Positions 30,251 to 39,796 of a stretch of 64,000 nucleotides of DNA are shown piece after piece. This stretch comes from Bradyrhizobium sp. CB82. GTDB lineage: Bacteria; Pseudomonadota; Alphaproteobacteria; Rhizobiales; Xanthobacteraceae. The stretch is from NCBI RefSeq assembly GCF_029714405.1, contig NZ_CP121650.1:6577001-6641000 (forward strand). The letters are read 5' to 3'. The position numbers and the translations under genes were made by a program. Below the pieces are notes generated by a model that was given only the letters and a program-made list of their open reading frames with translations, ran no database searches and was not told the origin of the DNA. The stretch's first letter is position 1; each line of letters begins with the position of its first letter.

Positions 30251-31264
30251 ATGACGTTCTGGGTGGTTCGCGCTGGCAAGTACGGCCAGGTTGAAAGCTA
30301 CTCCATCGAAAACAACAGAGTTGCCGTCGGGTGGGACGATATTGCCGACATGTCGTCGATCACTAGTCGGAGCGCTCTGCAAGAGGTGGTGACTGCAACT
30401 TACCCGAACGAGACGATTGGAACTACCAGAGTATGGACCGGTGAACTTTGGGCCTTTCGCGAAGTCATTCAGGTGGGGGACTGGGTTGCGATACCGCTGA
30501 AGTCCAGGGCTGCAATCGCTGTTGGCCGCGTGACTGGACCCTATCAGTATAATGGAGAAGCACCCGAAGGAGCTGTACACCAACGGCCCGTGCAATGGAT
30601 ACGGACTGATCTCCCCAGGTCTGAAGTCGATCAGGACCTCTTGTACTCGCTCGGAAGCACCCTAACGGTGTTTCGCGTCCGGAGGAACAACGCCGAAGAA
30701 CGCCTCGCAGCAATGGCGCAGAACAGACGACCACCGTCAATCAGCCAGCCAGTCGAGGCGGAGGCGAGCGATGAAGACGAGGGTGGGATCGACATTGAAC
30801 AGATCGCTGCTGACCAGATAGTTAGTTTCATCAGTCGGAAGTATCGAGGCCATGAGCTTGCGCGTCTAGTTGGCGCAATCCTGGAAGCTGAGGGTTATCA
30901 AACCCAAGTAGCGCGCCCTGGTGCCGACGGCGGCGTCGATATCATTGCTGGAAGTGGCCCAATGGGCTTTGGAAGTCCGCGAATAGCAGTGCAAGTGAAG
31001 TCCGGAGACACGCCCGCCGACGTTGGGGTATTGCGAGAATTGCAGGGCGTGATGCCGCGCTTTGGAGCAGAACATGGGCTTATCGTATCGTGGGCGGGCT
31101 TCAAGGACAGTGTCATACGTGAAGCGAGGCAACTGTTCTTTGAAGTGCGCCTTTGGGACGCTGGAGCACTAGTATCCGCTCTTCAAAATAATTACTCAAA
31201 GCTCAGTGAAGAGGTGCAAGCGGAGTTACCGCTAAAGCATATTTGGCTGTTAGTCGAAGAGTAG
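30251..31264 (+). CDS. Mrr-type restriction endonuclease
   Basis: 337 residues. The N-terminal 150 (MTFWVVRAGKYGQVESYSIENNRVAVGWDDIADMS ... GDWVAIPLKSRAAIAVGRVTGPYQY) look like a PUA/EVE-type reader domain; the C-terminal part from about 185 is the Mrr catalytic domain with GHELARLVGAILEAEGYQTQVARPGADGGVDIIAG and IAVQVKSGD, giving the D...QxK variant of the PD-(D/E)xK nuclease site. Such type IV enzymes cut DNA carrying modified bases. Stand-alone gene within the defence island, between Thoeris and the type I system. Confidence 0.85.
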   Translation: MTFWVVRAGKYGQVESYSIENNRVAVGWDDIADMSSITSRSALQEVVTATYPNETIGTTRVWTGELWAFREVIQVGDWVAIPLKSRAAIAVGRVTGPYQYNGEAPEGAVHQRPVQWIRTDLPRSEVDQDLLYSLGSTLTVFRVRRNNAEERLAAMAQNRRPPSISQPVEAEASDEDEGGIDIEQIAADQIVSFISRKYRGHELARLVGAILEAEGYQTQVARPGADGGVDIIAGSGPMGFGSPRIAVQVKSGDTPADVGVLRELQGVMPRFGAEHGLIVSWAGFKDSVIREARQLFFEVRLWDAGALVSALQNNYSKLSEEVQAELPLKHIWLLVEE

Positions 31265-31361
31265 CCCCGAACGAAATGCGCCGACTTCTTCGCCTGGACA
31301 TTTGATGCTCGTGATCCGCAACAAGCAGGCCACAACCGAAATGACACTGATACGCTGGGCG

Positions 31362-31523
31362 TCAGTTATCACCGCTCGGTAGCTTTGCGATCTCTTGACG
31401 GAAAATGATTTCGATGCACCGGCCGCAGATCAACTCGCCGTCCCCATGCGGTGGCGGAAGGAAGGTCAGCTCGTCTGGCAGGAACTCATCTTCGCAGTGA
31501 TCGCAGTGGGATGCTTCAGTCAT
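31362..31523 (-). CDS. 53-residue zinc-ribbon-like microprotein
   Basis: MTEASHCDHCEDEFLPDELT ... HGDGELICGRCIEIIFRQEI ... LPSGDN. Two CxxC pairs (CDHC and CGRC) separated by about 29 residues suggest a small treble-clef or zinc-ribbon fold. It is shorter than common annotation cutoffs. No clear ribosome-binding site was picked out, so confidence rests on the motif. The remaining bases between 31265 and 31773 show nothing else. Confidence 0.5.
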   Translation of the reverse strand: MTEASHCDHCEDEFLPDELTFLPPPHGDGELICGRCIEIIFRQEIAKLPSGDN

Positions 31524-31773
31524 CCGTCCATTTGCTCACGTGGGTGTGGCGGAATTCGGTAGCCTCTAGAGGCGGCCCCGCCAGGGATCAAGCAATATCA
31601 ATGCAACATCACTGTCACCCGACCGCCGGCGTGCTATAACCCTCAGATTGTACAAAGGAATAGCTTGAACCGCATGTTCGAGTCGCGCATGTTATCGCGA
31701 GCTGATCCCACAATGATCCACTTTTGCAGTCTGCTTCGGGGAGCGGGCTGGTCTCGTACCCTGGGGGCAATTC

Positions 31774-33608
31774 GTGAACCACCAAAATCTGTCGTCGTTC
31801 ATCTGGTCGGTCGCCGATCTATTGCGCGGTGATTATAAACAATCCGACTACGGCAAAGTCATTTTGCCGTTTACGGTCCTTCGTCGTCTGGACTGTGTGC
31901 TTGAGCCAACCAAAGCAAAGGTGCTTGCCGAGTTCGCGGCAAAGAAGAAAGCCGGGCTAAACCCGGACCCGTTCTTGCTCCGCGCGTCAGGCCAGAGCTT
32001 CTACAACAAGTCCGACCTCGATCTGCGCAAGCTGATGGGTGATCAGGACCACATCAGCCAGAACCTCTACGCCTACGTTCAGGCGTTCTCACCTGCGGTG
32101 CGCGACATCTTCGAACGGTTCAGCTTCTCCAACCAGATTGACAAGCTGGCGAAGAGCGGTCTGCTCTACCTCGTCACCGAAAAGTTCGCGGGTATCGACC
32201 TGCATCCCGAGGCCGTTGACAACCATGAGATGGGGCTGGCCTTCGAGGAGCTGATCCGCAAGTTCGCCGAACTGTCGAACGAAACTGCTGGTGAACATTT
32301 CACACCGCGCGAAGTCATCCGATTGATGGTCAACCTGTTGTTTGTCGAGGACGACGACGTTCTCACCAAGCCAGGTGTAGTCCGCACCATCTATGATCCC
32401 ACGGCTGGCACGGGCGGCATGCTGTCGGTTGCGGGCGAACACCTTACTGCGCTGAACCCGAAGGCTCGGCTCACTATGTTCGGTCAGGAGCTGAACGACG
32501 AGAGCTATGCAATCTGCAAGGCAGACATGCTGATCAAAGGCCAGGACGTTGCAACATCGTCGCGGGCAACACGCTGTCGGAAGATGGACACGCTCACGCA
32601 AAGTTCGACTATATGCTCTCCAATCCCCCGTTCGGGGTGGAGTGGAAAAAGGTCGAGAAGGAGGTCCGCAAGGAACACGAGACCCAGGGCTTCAATGGTC
32701 GCTTCGGTCCAGGACTGCCGCGCGTCTCAGATGGCTCGCTGCTCTTCCTGCTGCACCTCCTGTCAAAGATGCGCCCGGCGCAGGACGGCGGCAGCCGCTT
32801 CGGCATTGTGCTGAATGGCTCGCCACTGTTCACTGGTGGCGCAGGCTCCGGGGAGAGCGAAATCCGCCGCTACCTGCTTGAGAACGACCTGGTCGAGGCC
32901 ATCATCGGTCTGCCGACCGATATGTTCTACAACACTGGCATTTCCACTTACGTCTGGATTGTCTCCAATCGCAAGCCAGTCCAGCGCAAGGGCAAGGTGC
33001 AACTCATCGATGCGTCGTCATTCTGGCAGAAGATGCGCAAGAGCCTCGGCTCCAAGCGCAAGGAAATGAGTGAGGCGCACATCGTCGAGGTGACAAAACT
33101 GTTCGGCTCCTTCGTCGAGGCGCAGCTTGCGACGGTGTTCGATGCCGAGGGCAAGGAGATCGCGCGGCAGGTTGTCCAGGAGGGCGACAAGCCCCCGGTT
33201 GCTCCCAACGACGGCAAGGTGAAGCTCGCGCCGCTGTCCCGCATCTTCCCGAACGAGGCCTTCGGCTATCGCACGGTCACGGTGGAGCGGCCGTTGCGCG
33301 ACGACAAGGGTAATGTCGTTCTCGGCACCAAGGGTAAAGCCAAGGGCAGGCCGCAGGCGGACAGCGCACTGCGCGATACCGAGAACGTGCCGCTCTCGGA
33401 AGACGTAGATGCGTATTTCAGGCGTGACGTGCTGCCCCACGCGCCCGATGCGTGGATCGATGAGGAGAAGACCAAGACGGGATATGAGATCCCCTTCAAT
33501 CGGCACTTCTACGTGTTCGAGCCGCCGCGATCGCTTGAAAAGATCGATGCCGATCTGGCGCGGGTCACGGCCCGTATCAAGGCGATGATTGAGGGGCTGG
33601 CGGCATGA
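31774..33608 (+). CDS. hsdM: Type I restriction-modification methyltransferase HsdM, frameshifted
   Basis: Modification subunit that methylates adenine at the site chosen by HsdS. From GTG 31774 the frame reads [40 protein letters not shown], then [17 protein letters not shown] and the SAM motif [17 protein letters not shown]. Near 32553 one A seems lost (GCAACATC for GCAAACATC), so [10 protein letters not shown] jumps frame; the other frame continues [33 protein letters not shown] with the catalytic NPPF. Restored length 611 residues. As written, the protein ends early and lacks the catalytic motif. Its end overlaps the hsdS start. Confidence 0.88.
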
Positions 33609-34963
33609 GCTTCCCGAGGTACGGGAAATATATGGACTCATTGGACGGTCTCGGCGAGGTGCCGGATCATTGGAGCCTAACTTCCGTGCGCCGCCTGTTG
33701 TCGAAAATTGAACAGGGCTGGAGTCCGGAGTGCGATAGTTGGCCCGCATCACACGAGGAATGGGGAGTACTCAAGGCAGGCTGCGCCAACGGGGGCGTGT
33801 TCCGCGACGAAGAGAATAAGGCTCTCCCATCAAGCTTAGAGCCCCTGACGCAGTACGAAGTGCGAGCTGGGGACGTATTGATGTCTCGGGCCAACGGTTC
33901 GCCGGAGAATGTGGGAGCAACGGCGTTCGTTGAGCGGACCCGACCACACCTGCTGCTGTCGGACAAGATTTTTCGGCTCTATCCAACCAATGAAGTGCTC
34001 CCCCAGTACCTCGCAATTCTGCTGGGCTCCGGCCCCCTCAGACTCCAGATTGAACGATCTATCAGCGGCGCAGACGGCTTGGCCAACAACCTACCCCAGT
34101 CAGCACTCAAAGCATTCCGTTGTGTGATCCCACCATTGGATGAGCAGGTCTCGATCCTAAAGTTCGTCAAGGGCGAGACCGCCAAGATCGACGCGCTGGT
34201 AGAAGAGCAGCAACGGCTGATCGAGCTGCTCAAGGAGAAGCGGCAGGTCGTCATTTCCTACGCCGTCACTAAGGGACTCGACGCGAATGCCCCGATGAAG
34301 CAGTCCGGCGTCGAGTGGCTCGGCGAAGTTCCTCAACACTGGGAGGTCCTTCGCACCAAGGCGGTCTATCGGGAGCGTGACGAGCGATCCACCGACGGCA
34401 ATGAAGAACTCCTTACTGTGTCCCATCTGACGGGAGTGACACCTCGAAGTGAGAAGACCGTCAATATGTTCGAGGCCGAAACGACCGAGGGATACAAGAA
34501 GGTCTACAAGACCGATTTCGTGATCAATACGCTTTGGGCATGGATGGGCGCGATGGGCTCTAGCAAATGCGATGGGATCGCAAGCCCTAACTATCACGTC
34601 TACGCATTGAGAGGCGATCGATTCAGTTGTGACTACATGGAGTTGATTTGCCGGATAGGCTCGTTCGTGAGGTTTGTTGGCTCTCGATCCAACGGCGTCT
34701 GGAGCTCACGGTTACGCCTTTATCCGGAAGATTTTTTTGACATCATGGTGCCTGTTCCTCCCATCTCAGAACAGGTTGCGATCAACCAGTATGTCGAAAA
34801 GACAACAGGCACTTTTCGCGACATAACCGCAAAGGCGGAGCAAGCAATTACCCTCCTCCAGGAGCGCCGCGCCGCGCTGATCTCCGCCGCCGTAACTGGC
34901 AAGATCGACGTGCGCGGGCTGGGCGAGGTCGAGCCGCCAATTCCAGATGTGGTCGCCGCATGA
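33605..34963 (+). CDS. hsdS: Type I restriction-modification specificity subunit HsdS
   Basis: 452 residues with the usual two target-recognition domains, each followed by a conserved helical segment: first TRD to about residue 175, then IPPLDEQVSILKFVKGETAKIDALVEEQQRLIELLKEKRQVVISYAVTKGLD; second TRD starting SGVEWLGEVPQHWEVLRTK, then VPPISEQVAINQYVEKTTGTFRDITAKAEQAITLLQERRAALISAAVTGKID. It overlaps hsdM and hsdR by ATGA junctions. The DNA target cannot be read from sequence. Confidence 0.93.
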   Translation: MSFPRYGKYMDSLDGLGEVPDHWSLTSVRRLLSKIEQGWSPECDSWPASHEEWGVLKAGCANGGVFRDEENKALPSSLEPLTQYEVRAGDVLMSRANGSPENVGATAFVERTRPHLLLSDKIFRLYPTNEVLPQYLAILLGSGPLRLQIERSISGADGLANNLPQSALKAFRCVIPPLDEQVSILKFVKGETAKIDALVEEQQRLIELLKEKRQVVISYAVTKGLDANAPMKQSGVEWLGEVPQHWEVLRTKAVYRERDERSTDGNEELLTVSHLTGVTPRSEKTVNMFEAETTEGYKKVYKTDFVINTLWAWMGAMGSSKCDGIASPNYHVYALRGDRFSCDYMELICRIGSFVRFVGSRSNGVWSSRLRLYPEDFFDIMVPVPPISEQVAINQYVEKTTGTFRDITAKAEQAITLLQERRAALISAAVTGKIDVRGLGEVEPPIPDVVAA

Positions 34964-37900
34964 GCATCCACAAGGAGATCAGCTTCGAGGACGAGATTTG
35001 CGCCCACCTGTCTGCGCACGGCTGGCTTTACGCGGATGGCAATGCAGCCCTTTACGATCGGCCTCGCGCTCTCCTGCCTGCTGATCTTGTCGCCTGGGTG
35101 CAAGCCACGCAGCCGATCGCCTGGCAAACGCTCTCAAAGAACCACGGCACGACCGCCGAAGGCGTCTTGCTGGATCGCGTTCGCAAGCAGCTCGATGATC
35201 GCGGCACCCTCGATGTACTGCGTCACGGCGTCGAACTGATCGGGCTCCGCCAGCCCATTGCGCTGGCACAGTTCAAGCCTGCCCTAGCGATGAACGCCGA
35301 CATCCTCGCTCGCCACGCCGCCAACCGACTGCGCGTGGTGCGACAGGTGCGTTACTCCTCGGCGAATGAGAACTGCATCGATCTCGTGCTGTTCCTCAAC
35401 GGGCTTCCGGTCGCGACCGTCGAACTCAAGACCGACTTCACCCAGAGCATCGACGACGCTATCGACCAGTATCGCTTCGACCGCCACCCGCGCCCCAAGG
35501 GACAGGGTGTCGAGCCGCTGCTGAATTTCCCCAGCGGGGCGCTTGTGCATTTCGCCGTCAGCAACAGCGAAGTCCACATGACGACGCAGCTTGCCGGTCC
35601 GGCGACTGCCTTTTTGCCCTTCAACAAGGGCGACCACGGAGCCAAGGGCAACCCGCCGAACGCGGCCGGTCACCGCACGAGCTACCTCTGGGAGGAGGTC
35701 TGGCAACGCGATAGCTGGCTGGAGATAATTGGCCGCTATCTCGTGACCCGCCGCGACGACAAGAAGAAGATTACCAGCATCGTCTTCCCACGTTATCACC
35801 AGCTCGACGCCACCCGGAAGCTGCAAGCCAAGGTTCTTGACGAGGGCGCGGGCGGCAAGTTCCTGATCCAGCACTCGGCAGGCTCTGGCAAGACCAACTC
35901 GATTGCCTGGTCCGCGCACTTTCTCGCCGACCTGCACGACGCCAACAACGAGAAGCTCTTTTCCACTGTCATCGTCATTTCCGACCGCAACGTGATTGAC
36001 GCCCAGCTTCAGGACGCGCTGTTCGACTTCCAGCGCACCACTGGCGTGGTTGCGACCATCAAGTCCGAAGGGGCGAGCAAGAGCGGGCAGCTCGCGGAGG
36101 CGCTGGCGGCGGGCAAGAAGATCATCGTCTGCACCATCCAGACCTTTCCGTTCGCCCTGGAGGAGGTCCGCAGGCTTGCGGCTACTGAAGGCAAGCGGTT
36201 CGCGGTGATCGCCGACGAGGCGCACTCGTCGCAGACCGGCGAAGCCGCCGCAAAACTCAAGCAGGTGTTATCGCTCGAGGAACTGGCAGAACTGGGAGAC
36301 GGCGGCGAGGTCAGCACTGAGGACATGCTGGCGGCACAGATGGCGGCTCGCGCGAACGACAAGGGCATCACCTACGTCGCCTTCACCGCCACCCCGAAGG
36401 CCAAGACGCTGCAATTGTTCGGGCGTCCGCCGAAACCCGATCAGCCGATTGGTGATGATAATCTGCCTGCCCCGTTTCATGTCTATTCGATGCGGCAAGC
36501 CATCGAGGAAGGCTTCATCCTCGACGTGCTGAGGAACTATACGCCTTACCGGCTGGCCTTCCGCCTCGCCAACAACGGCAAGGAATGGGACGACAAGGAG
36601 GTCGAGCGCGATGCGGCGCTGAAGGGGATCATGCGCTGGGTGCGGCTGCATCCCTATAACATTAGCCAGAAGGTGCAGATCGTCGTCGAGCATTTCCGCG
36701 AGAGTGTCGCGCCGCTGCTGGAGGGCCGTGCCAAGGCCATGGTGGTGCTTGGGAGCCGTCTTGAGGCAGTGCGCTGGCAACTCGCCATAGAGAAGTACAT
36801 CAAGTCCCATGGTTACAAGATCGGGACGCTGGTCGCCTTCTCAGGCGAGGTGATTGACAATGAGTCCGGCACTGATCCTTTCACCGAAGCCAGCAAGTCG
36901 CTGAACCCCGGCCTGAATGGGCGCGACATTCGTGACGCCTTCAAAGGTGATGAATTCCAAATACTGCTAGTCGCAAACAAGTTTCAGACCGGGTTCGACC
37001 AGCCGCTGCTTTGCGGCATGTATGTGGACCGGCGTCTTGCGGGCATTCAGGCGGTGCAGACACTGTCGCGGCTCAACCGTGCCTATCCCGGCAAGGACAC
37101 AACTTACGTACTGGACTTCGTCAACAGCTCGGAAGAGGTGCTGGCGGCGTTCAAGACCTATTACGAGACAGCCGAACTGGAGGGCGTCACTGATCCGAAC
37201 CTCGTCTACGACCTGCGGGCCAAGCTGGATGCGTCCGGGTACTACGACGAGTTCGAAGTCGATCGCGTCGTGACTGTCGAGATGAACCCCAAGGCCAAGC
37301 AGGGTGACCTGATCGCAGCCCTTGAGCCGGTGGTGGATCGTCTCTTGAAGCGGTTCAAGCAGGCGCAGGAGAAACTGCGGGCAGCACAATCGAAGAACGA
37401 CGCCAAGGCCACTGAAGAGGCTAATGGCGATATCAATGCGCTGGTCCTGTTCAAGGGCGACATGAGCGCGTTCCAGCGGATGTACAGCTTCCTGTCGCAA
37501 ATCTTCGACTACGGCAATACTGCTATCGAAAAGCGGTTCATGTTCTACCGTCGGCTGATCCCGTTATTAGAGTTCGGCAGGGAGCGCGAAGGCATTGACC
37601 TCTCGAAGGTCAAGCTCACGCACCACAGCCTGAAGGATCAAGGCAAACGGCAGTTGCCGCTCGAAGATGGTGAAGCGCCCAAACTGCCGCCGCTGTCGGA
37701 GGCCGGTTCGGGCTCGCTGCACGAGAAGGAGAAGGCGCGGCTGGAAGAGATCATTGCCAAGGTCAACGATCTGTTCGAGGGTGACCTGTCAGATAGCGAT
37801 CAGCTCGTGTACGTGAACAACGTCATCAAGGGGAAGCTGCTAGAGTCGCAGGAACTTATCCTTCAGTCCATTAACAATACCAAGGCCCAGTTCGATAATT

Positions 37901-38088
37901 CGCCAACCATCAACAAAGAACTCATGAACGCTTTGATGGATACGCTCGCTGCTCATACAACGATGGGAAGGCAAGCCATCGAGAGTGAAAGAGTGCGCGA
38001 AGGGCTTAAAGACATCTTGCTCGGGCCTGCCCAGCTCTATGAAGCATTGAGAGAAAAAGCACGCGAGCAGGGTTTGGAGAGCGGATAG
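34960..38088 (+). CDS. hsdR: Type I restriction endonuclease HsdR
   Basis: 1042 residues. N-terminal nuclease domain with ENCIDLVLFLNGLPVATVELKTDF (D...ExK), then a superfamily 2 translocase with Walker A IQHSAGSGKTNS, DEAHSSQTG box and VAFTATPKAKTLQLFG, later motifs NKFQTGFDQPLLCGMYVDRRLAGIQAVQTLSRLNRAYPGK, and a C-terminal helical region that docks on the methyltransferase. It uses ATP to pull DNA and cut at a distance when the site is unmethylated. Complete and in frame. Confidence 0.95.
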   Translation: MSIHKEISFEDEICAHLSAHGWLYADGNAALYDRPRALLPADLVAWVQATQPIAWQTLSKNHGTTAEGVLLDRVRKQLDDRGTLDVLRHGVELIGLRQPIALAQFKPALAMNADILARHAANRLRVVRQVRYSSANENCIDLVLFLNGLPVATVELKTDFTQSIDDAIDQYRFDRHPRPKGQGVEPLLNFPSGALVHFAVSNSEVHMTTQLAGPATAFLPFNKGDHGAKGNPPNAAGHRTSYLWEEVWQRDSWLEIIGRYLVTRRDDKKKITSIVFPRYHQLDATRKLQAKVLDEGAGGKFLIQHSAGSGKTNSIAWSAHFLADLHDANNEKLFSTVIVISDRNVIDAQLQDALFDFQRTTGVVATIKSEGASKSGQLAEALAAGKKIIVCTIQTFPFALEEVRRLAATEGKRFAVIADEAHSSQTGEAAAKLKQVLSLEELAELGDGGEVSTEDMLAAQMAARANDKGITYVAFTATPKAKTLQLFGRPPKPDQPIGDDNLPAPFHVYSMRQAIEEGFILDVLRNYTPYRLAFRLANNGKEWDDKEVERDAALKGIMRWVRLHPYNISQKVQIVVEHFRESVAPLLEGRAKAMVVLGSRLEAVRWQLAIEKYIKSHGYKIGTLVAFSGEVIDNESGTDPFTEASKSLNPGLNGRDIRDAFKGDEFQILLVANKFQTGFDQPLLCGMYVDRRLAGIQAVQTLSRLNRAYPGKDTTYVLDFVNSSEEVLAAFKTYYETAELEGVTDPNLVYDLRAKLDASGYYDEFEVDRVVTVEMNPKAKQGDLIAALEPVVDRLLKRFKQAQEKLRAAQSKNDAKATEEANGDINALVLFKGDMSAFQRMYSFLSQIFDYGNTAIEKRFMFYRRLIPLLEFGREREGIDLSKVKLTHHSLKDQGKRQLPLEDGEAPKLPPLSEAGSGSLHEKEKARLEEIIAKVNDLFEGDLSDSDQLVYVNNVIKGKLLESQELILQSINNTKAQFDNSPTINKELMNALMDTLAAHTTMGRQAIESERVREGLKDILLGPAQLYEALREKAREQGLESG

Positions 38089-38139
38089 TTCCTGCTGGAC
38101 TGTCCTTCATTTATCACGGTTGACCATAAGAGGCCCCAT

Positions 38140-38529
38140 ATGCTCGCTACTAGCCAGACCAAGCCTTCGATCAGCGAAGAAGAAATCGAGGCAGCGGAGA
38201 CGCTGTTCCTGGCACTCAAACCCTTCTTCGAGCTGGAGCACGCTGTGCTACCTGCCGCGTACATCAGGGCGTTCCTGCTGGTCTGCAAGAAGGAGGGCCT
38301 AGGCGTGTCCGAGTACGCCGATCAGGTCGACATCAGCTCAACCGTGATGACGCGCAACCTGCTCGACATCGGCGACCTCAATCGCCAACGCGAGAAGGGT
38401 CTGGAGTTGATCACTCAGGAGCGCGACCCGTGGGATCTGCGCAAGCGCCGGGCCTACCTGTCACCAAAGGGCCGCAAGCTCATACATGACGTCAACGTGG
38501 CACTGCGCCGATTACGGAGGGCCAAGTAA
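38140..38529 (+). CDS. MarR-like winged-helix regulator
   Basis: 129 residues with a MarR-type fold: LPAAYIRAFLLVCKKEGLGVSEYADQVDISSTVMTRNLLDIGDLNRQREKGLELITQERDPWDLRKRRAYLSPKGRKLIHDV. The RDPWDLRKRRAYLSPKG beta-wing is characteristic. It follows hsdR by about 50 bases on the same strand and may regulate the restriction operon or simply be cargo. Confidence 0.8.
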   Translation: MLATSQTKPSISEEEIEAAETLFLALKPFFELEHAVLPAAYIRAFLLVCKKEGLGVSEYADQVDISSTVMTRNLLDIGDLNRQREKGLELITQERDPWDLRKRRAYLSPKGRKLIHDVNVALRRLRRAK

Positions 38530-38790
38530 TGGCGTACTCTGAGAAACTGGCGCGCCTACTATCGCAGCATCGTCGATATACGTCTCTCGCGCGATGTCAT
38601 GGACCGACGCCCACAATGCGCTGATCTCACTCGGCTTTACCATGCGCTCAAGGTCGAACTGCTCGAATTGGACAAGGGTCTTGCCCTGTACTGCGCCGAC
38701 GAAGAAACGGCGAAAGAAAGCGCAAATCAATTGGTGCGGGCGTCGGCGAACGGAACGCTACTCGTCAGCCAGCCGCAGTGCCGCCTCTAA
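38529..38790 (+). pseudogene. Possible frameshifted small helical protein
   Basis: The ATG overlaps the MarR-like stop (TAATG). The first frame reads MAYSEKLARLLSQHRRYTSLAR; after an apparent two-base loss in a GCGCG run near 38590 the other frame gives MDRRPQCADLTRLYHALKVELLELDKGLALYCADEETAKESANQLVRASANGTLLVSQPQCRL. Together about 87 coherent, helical residues. No family recognised; the reconstruction is inference. Confidence 0.35.
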
Positions 38791-38949
38791 TTCTGCAACG
38801 ACGTCGTGCAGCAGGGCAAGCGCAAGCGGATCAGTCACGTCGCGCTCCATCATGCGGTAGCGCATGATCTGATCTTGAAGCTGTTGCTGTTCCTCGTGGT
38901 CGGCCACAGCGCGCTCCGCAATTGAGCAATGACGCCGAACGCGGTCCAT
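38758..38949 (-). CDS. Small helical hypothetical protein
   Basis: 63 residues beginning MDRVRRHCSIAERAVADHEEQQ and ending LALLHDVVAELEAALRLADE, largely helical. It resembles a short conserved protein type of Bradyrhizobium; function unknown. Its 3' end overlaps the facing frame at 38790 by about 30 bases. Confidence 0.5.
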   Translation of the reverse strand: MDRVRRHCSIAERAVADHEEQQQLQDQIMRYRMMERDVTDPLALALLHDVVAELEAALRLADE

Positions 38950-39024
38950 GGTTGCTAGGAACCTTGAAAAATATTGGCCAGAATTAAGGCGCTCACTCGG
39001 GTTGGCTCGCCCATCTCTGAACTT

Positions 39025-39219
39025 TTAGGGGTCGAGCCTTTCCCAGTGCTTCTTTCCACCCGGAATGATTGCCAACTCTATCCAGTTCGCATCGCGGACA
39101 GTCACTTCACGTCCAGTGCTTTCAGCGATCCGTCGCGCTACCTCAAAGGCCTTTTCTTCATCGGCAATTTCCAGAACGACGAACGAGCCCGTAGATACAC
39201 CAGAGCCGGTAAGTATCAT
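39025..39219 (-). CDS. Small alpha/beta hypothetical protein
   Basis: 64 residues: MILTGSGVSTGSFVVLEIAD, EEKAFEVARRIAESTGREVT, VRDANWIELAIIPGGKKHWERLDP. A very good TAGGAGG site lies 8 bases upstream of the ATG. Function unknown. Confidence 0.6.
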   Translation of the reverse strand: MILTGSGVSTGSFVVLEIADEEKAFEVARRIAESTGREVTVRDANWIELAIIPGGKKHWERLDP

Positions 39220-39289
39220 GGGAGACCTCCTACGCTAATCCTCATGGGCCCAGGTCTACGTGCTCTTGCAGCAGTCGATCAAAGCCATG

Positions 39290-39329
39290 TCCAACTGCGC
39301 CTATTTTGGTCCAACTGCGCCTATTTTGG
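39290..39329. repeat. Two-copy 20-bp tandem repeat
   Basis: TCCAACTGCGCCTATTTTGG occurs twice in immediate succession. It lies in the gene-free stretch 39220-39598, where I see nothing else. Confidence 0.85.
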
Positions 39330-39598
39330 TGGTTGTAGTCCGGGCGAGGTCAGCCACTCTCTCAGGTGAGAAGCGGCCTTAGCTCGACGACCTCTAGATC
39401 GCGCCAAGCGTCGTATTCCCTTTCCCCACATATTCCTTCGCTTGGGGCGGGACTACTCGGCAGTTCGCCTTCGCGATTCAGGGCGCGTATGTGGTCCGCA
39501 GTGCCCTGATAGCGGCGCAATACCGGACCTCACCAGAGGTTCGAGTTGAGCCAACAGGTGACATTCGGCAATGCCAAAGGAAGCCAATCGAGGCCGGA

Positions 39599-39781
39599 TC
39601 ACTTTTGCATCTCAAGCGCTGCCAGAATTTTTGTGAACGTCTCAAGCAAGCGTAAGGCGCGGGTCGCTGGGCGACCTTCGCACAGCGCTTCGCTCGCCTC
39701 TTCAATTTCGCAATCGATACGGGCCCGAACTCGCGAGATCAGCTCGGCGCGGCGCTCCGGATTGTCGATTAGAATGAACAT
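39599..39781 (-). CDS. Small hypothetical protein
   Basis: 60 residues: MFILIDNPERRAELISRVRA, RIDCEIEEASEALCEGRPAT, RALRLLETFTKILAALEMQK, predicted helical. It follows the gene at 40009 by 15 bases and probably forms an operon with it. Function unknown. Confidence 0.5.
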   Translation of the reverse strand: MFILIDNPERRAELISRVRARIDCEIEEASEALCEGRPATRALRLLETFTKILAALEMQK

Positions 39782-39796
39782 CGCGTTGCTTCGCTA

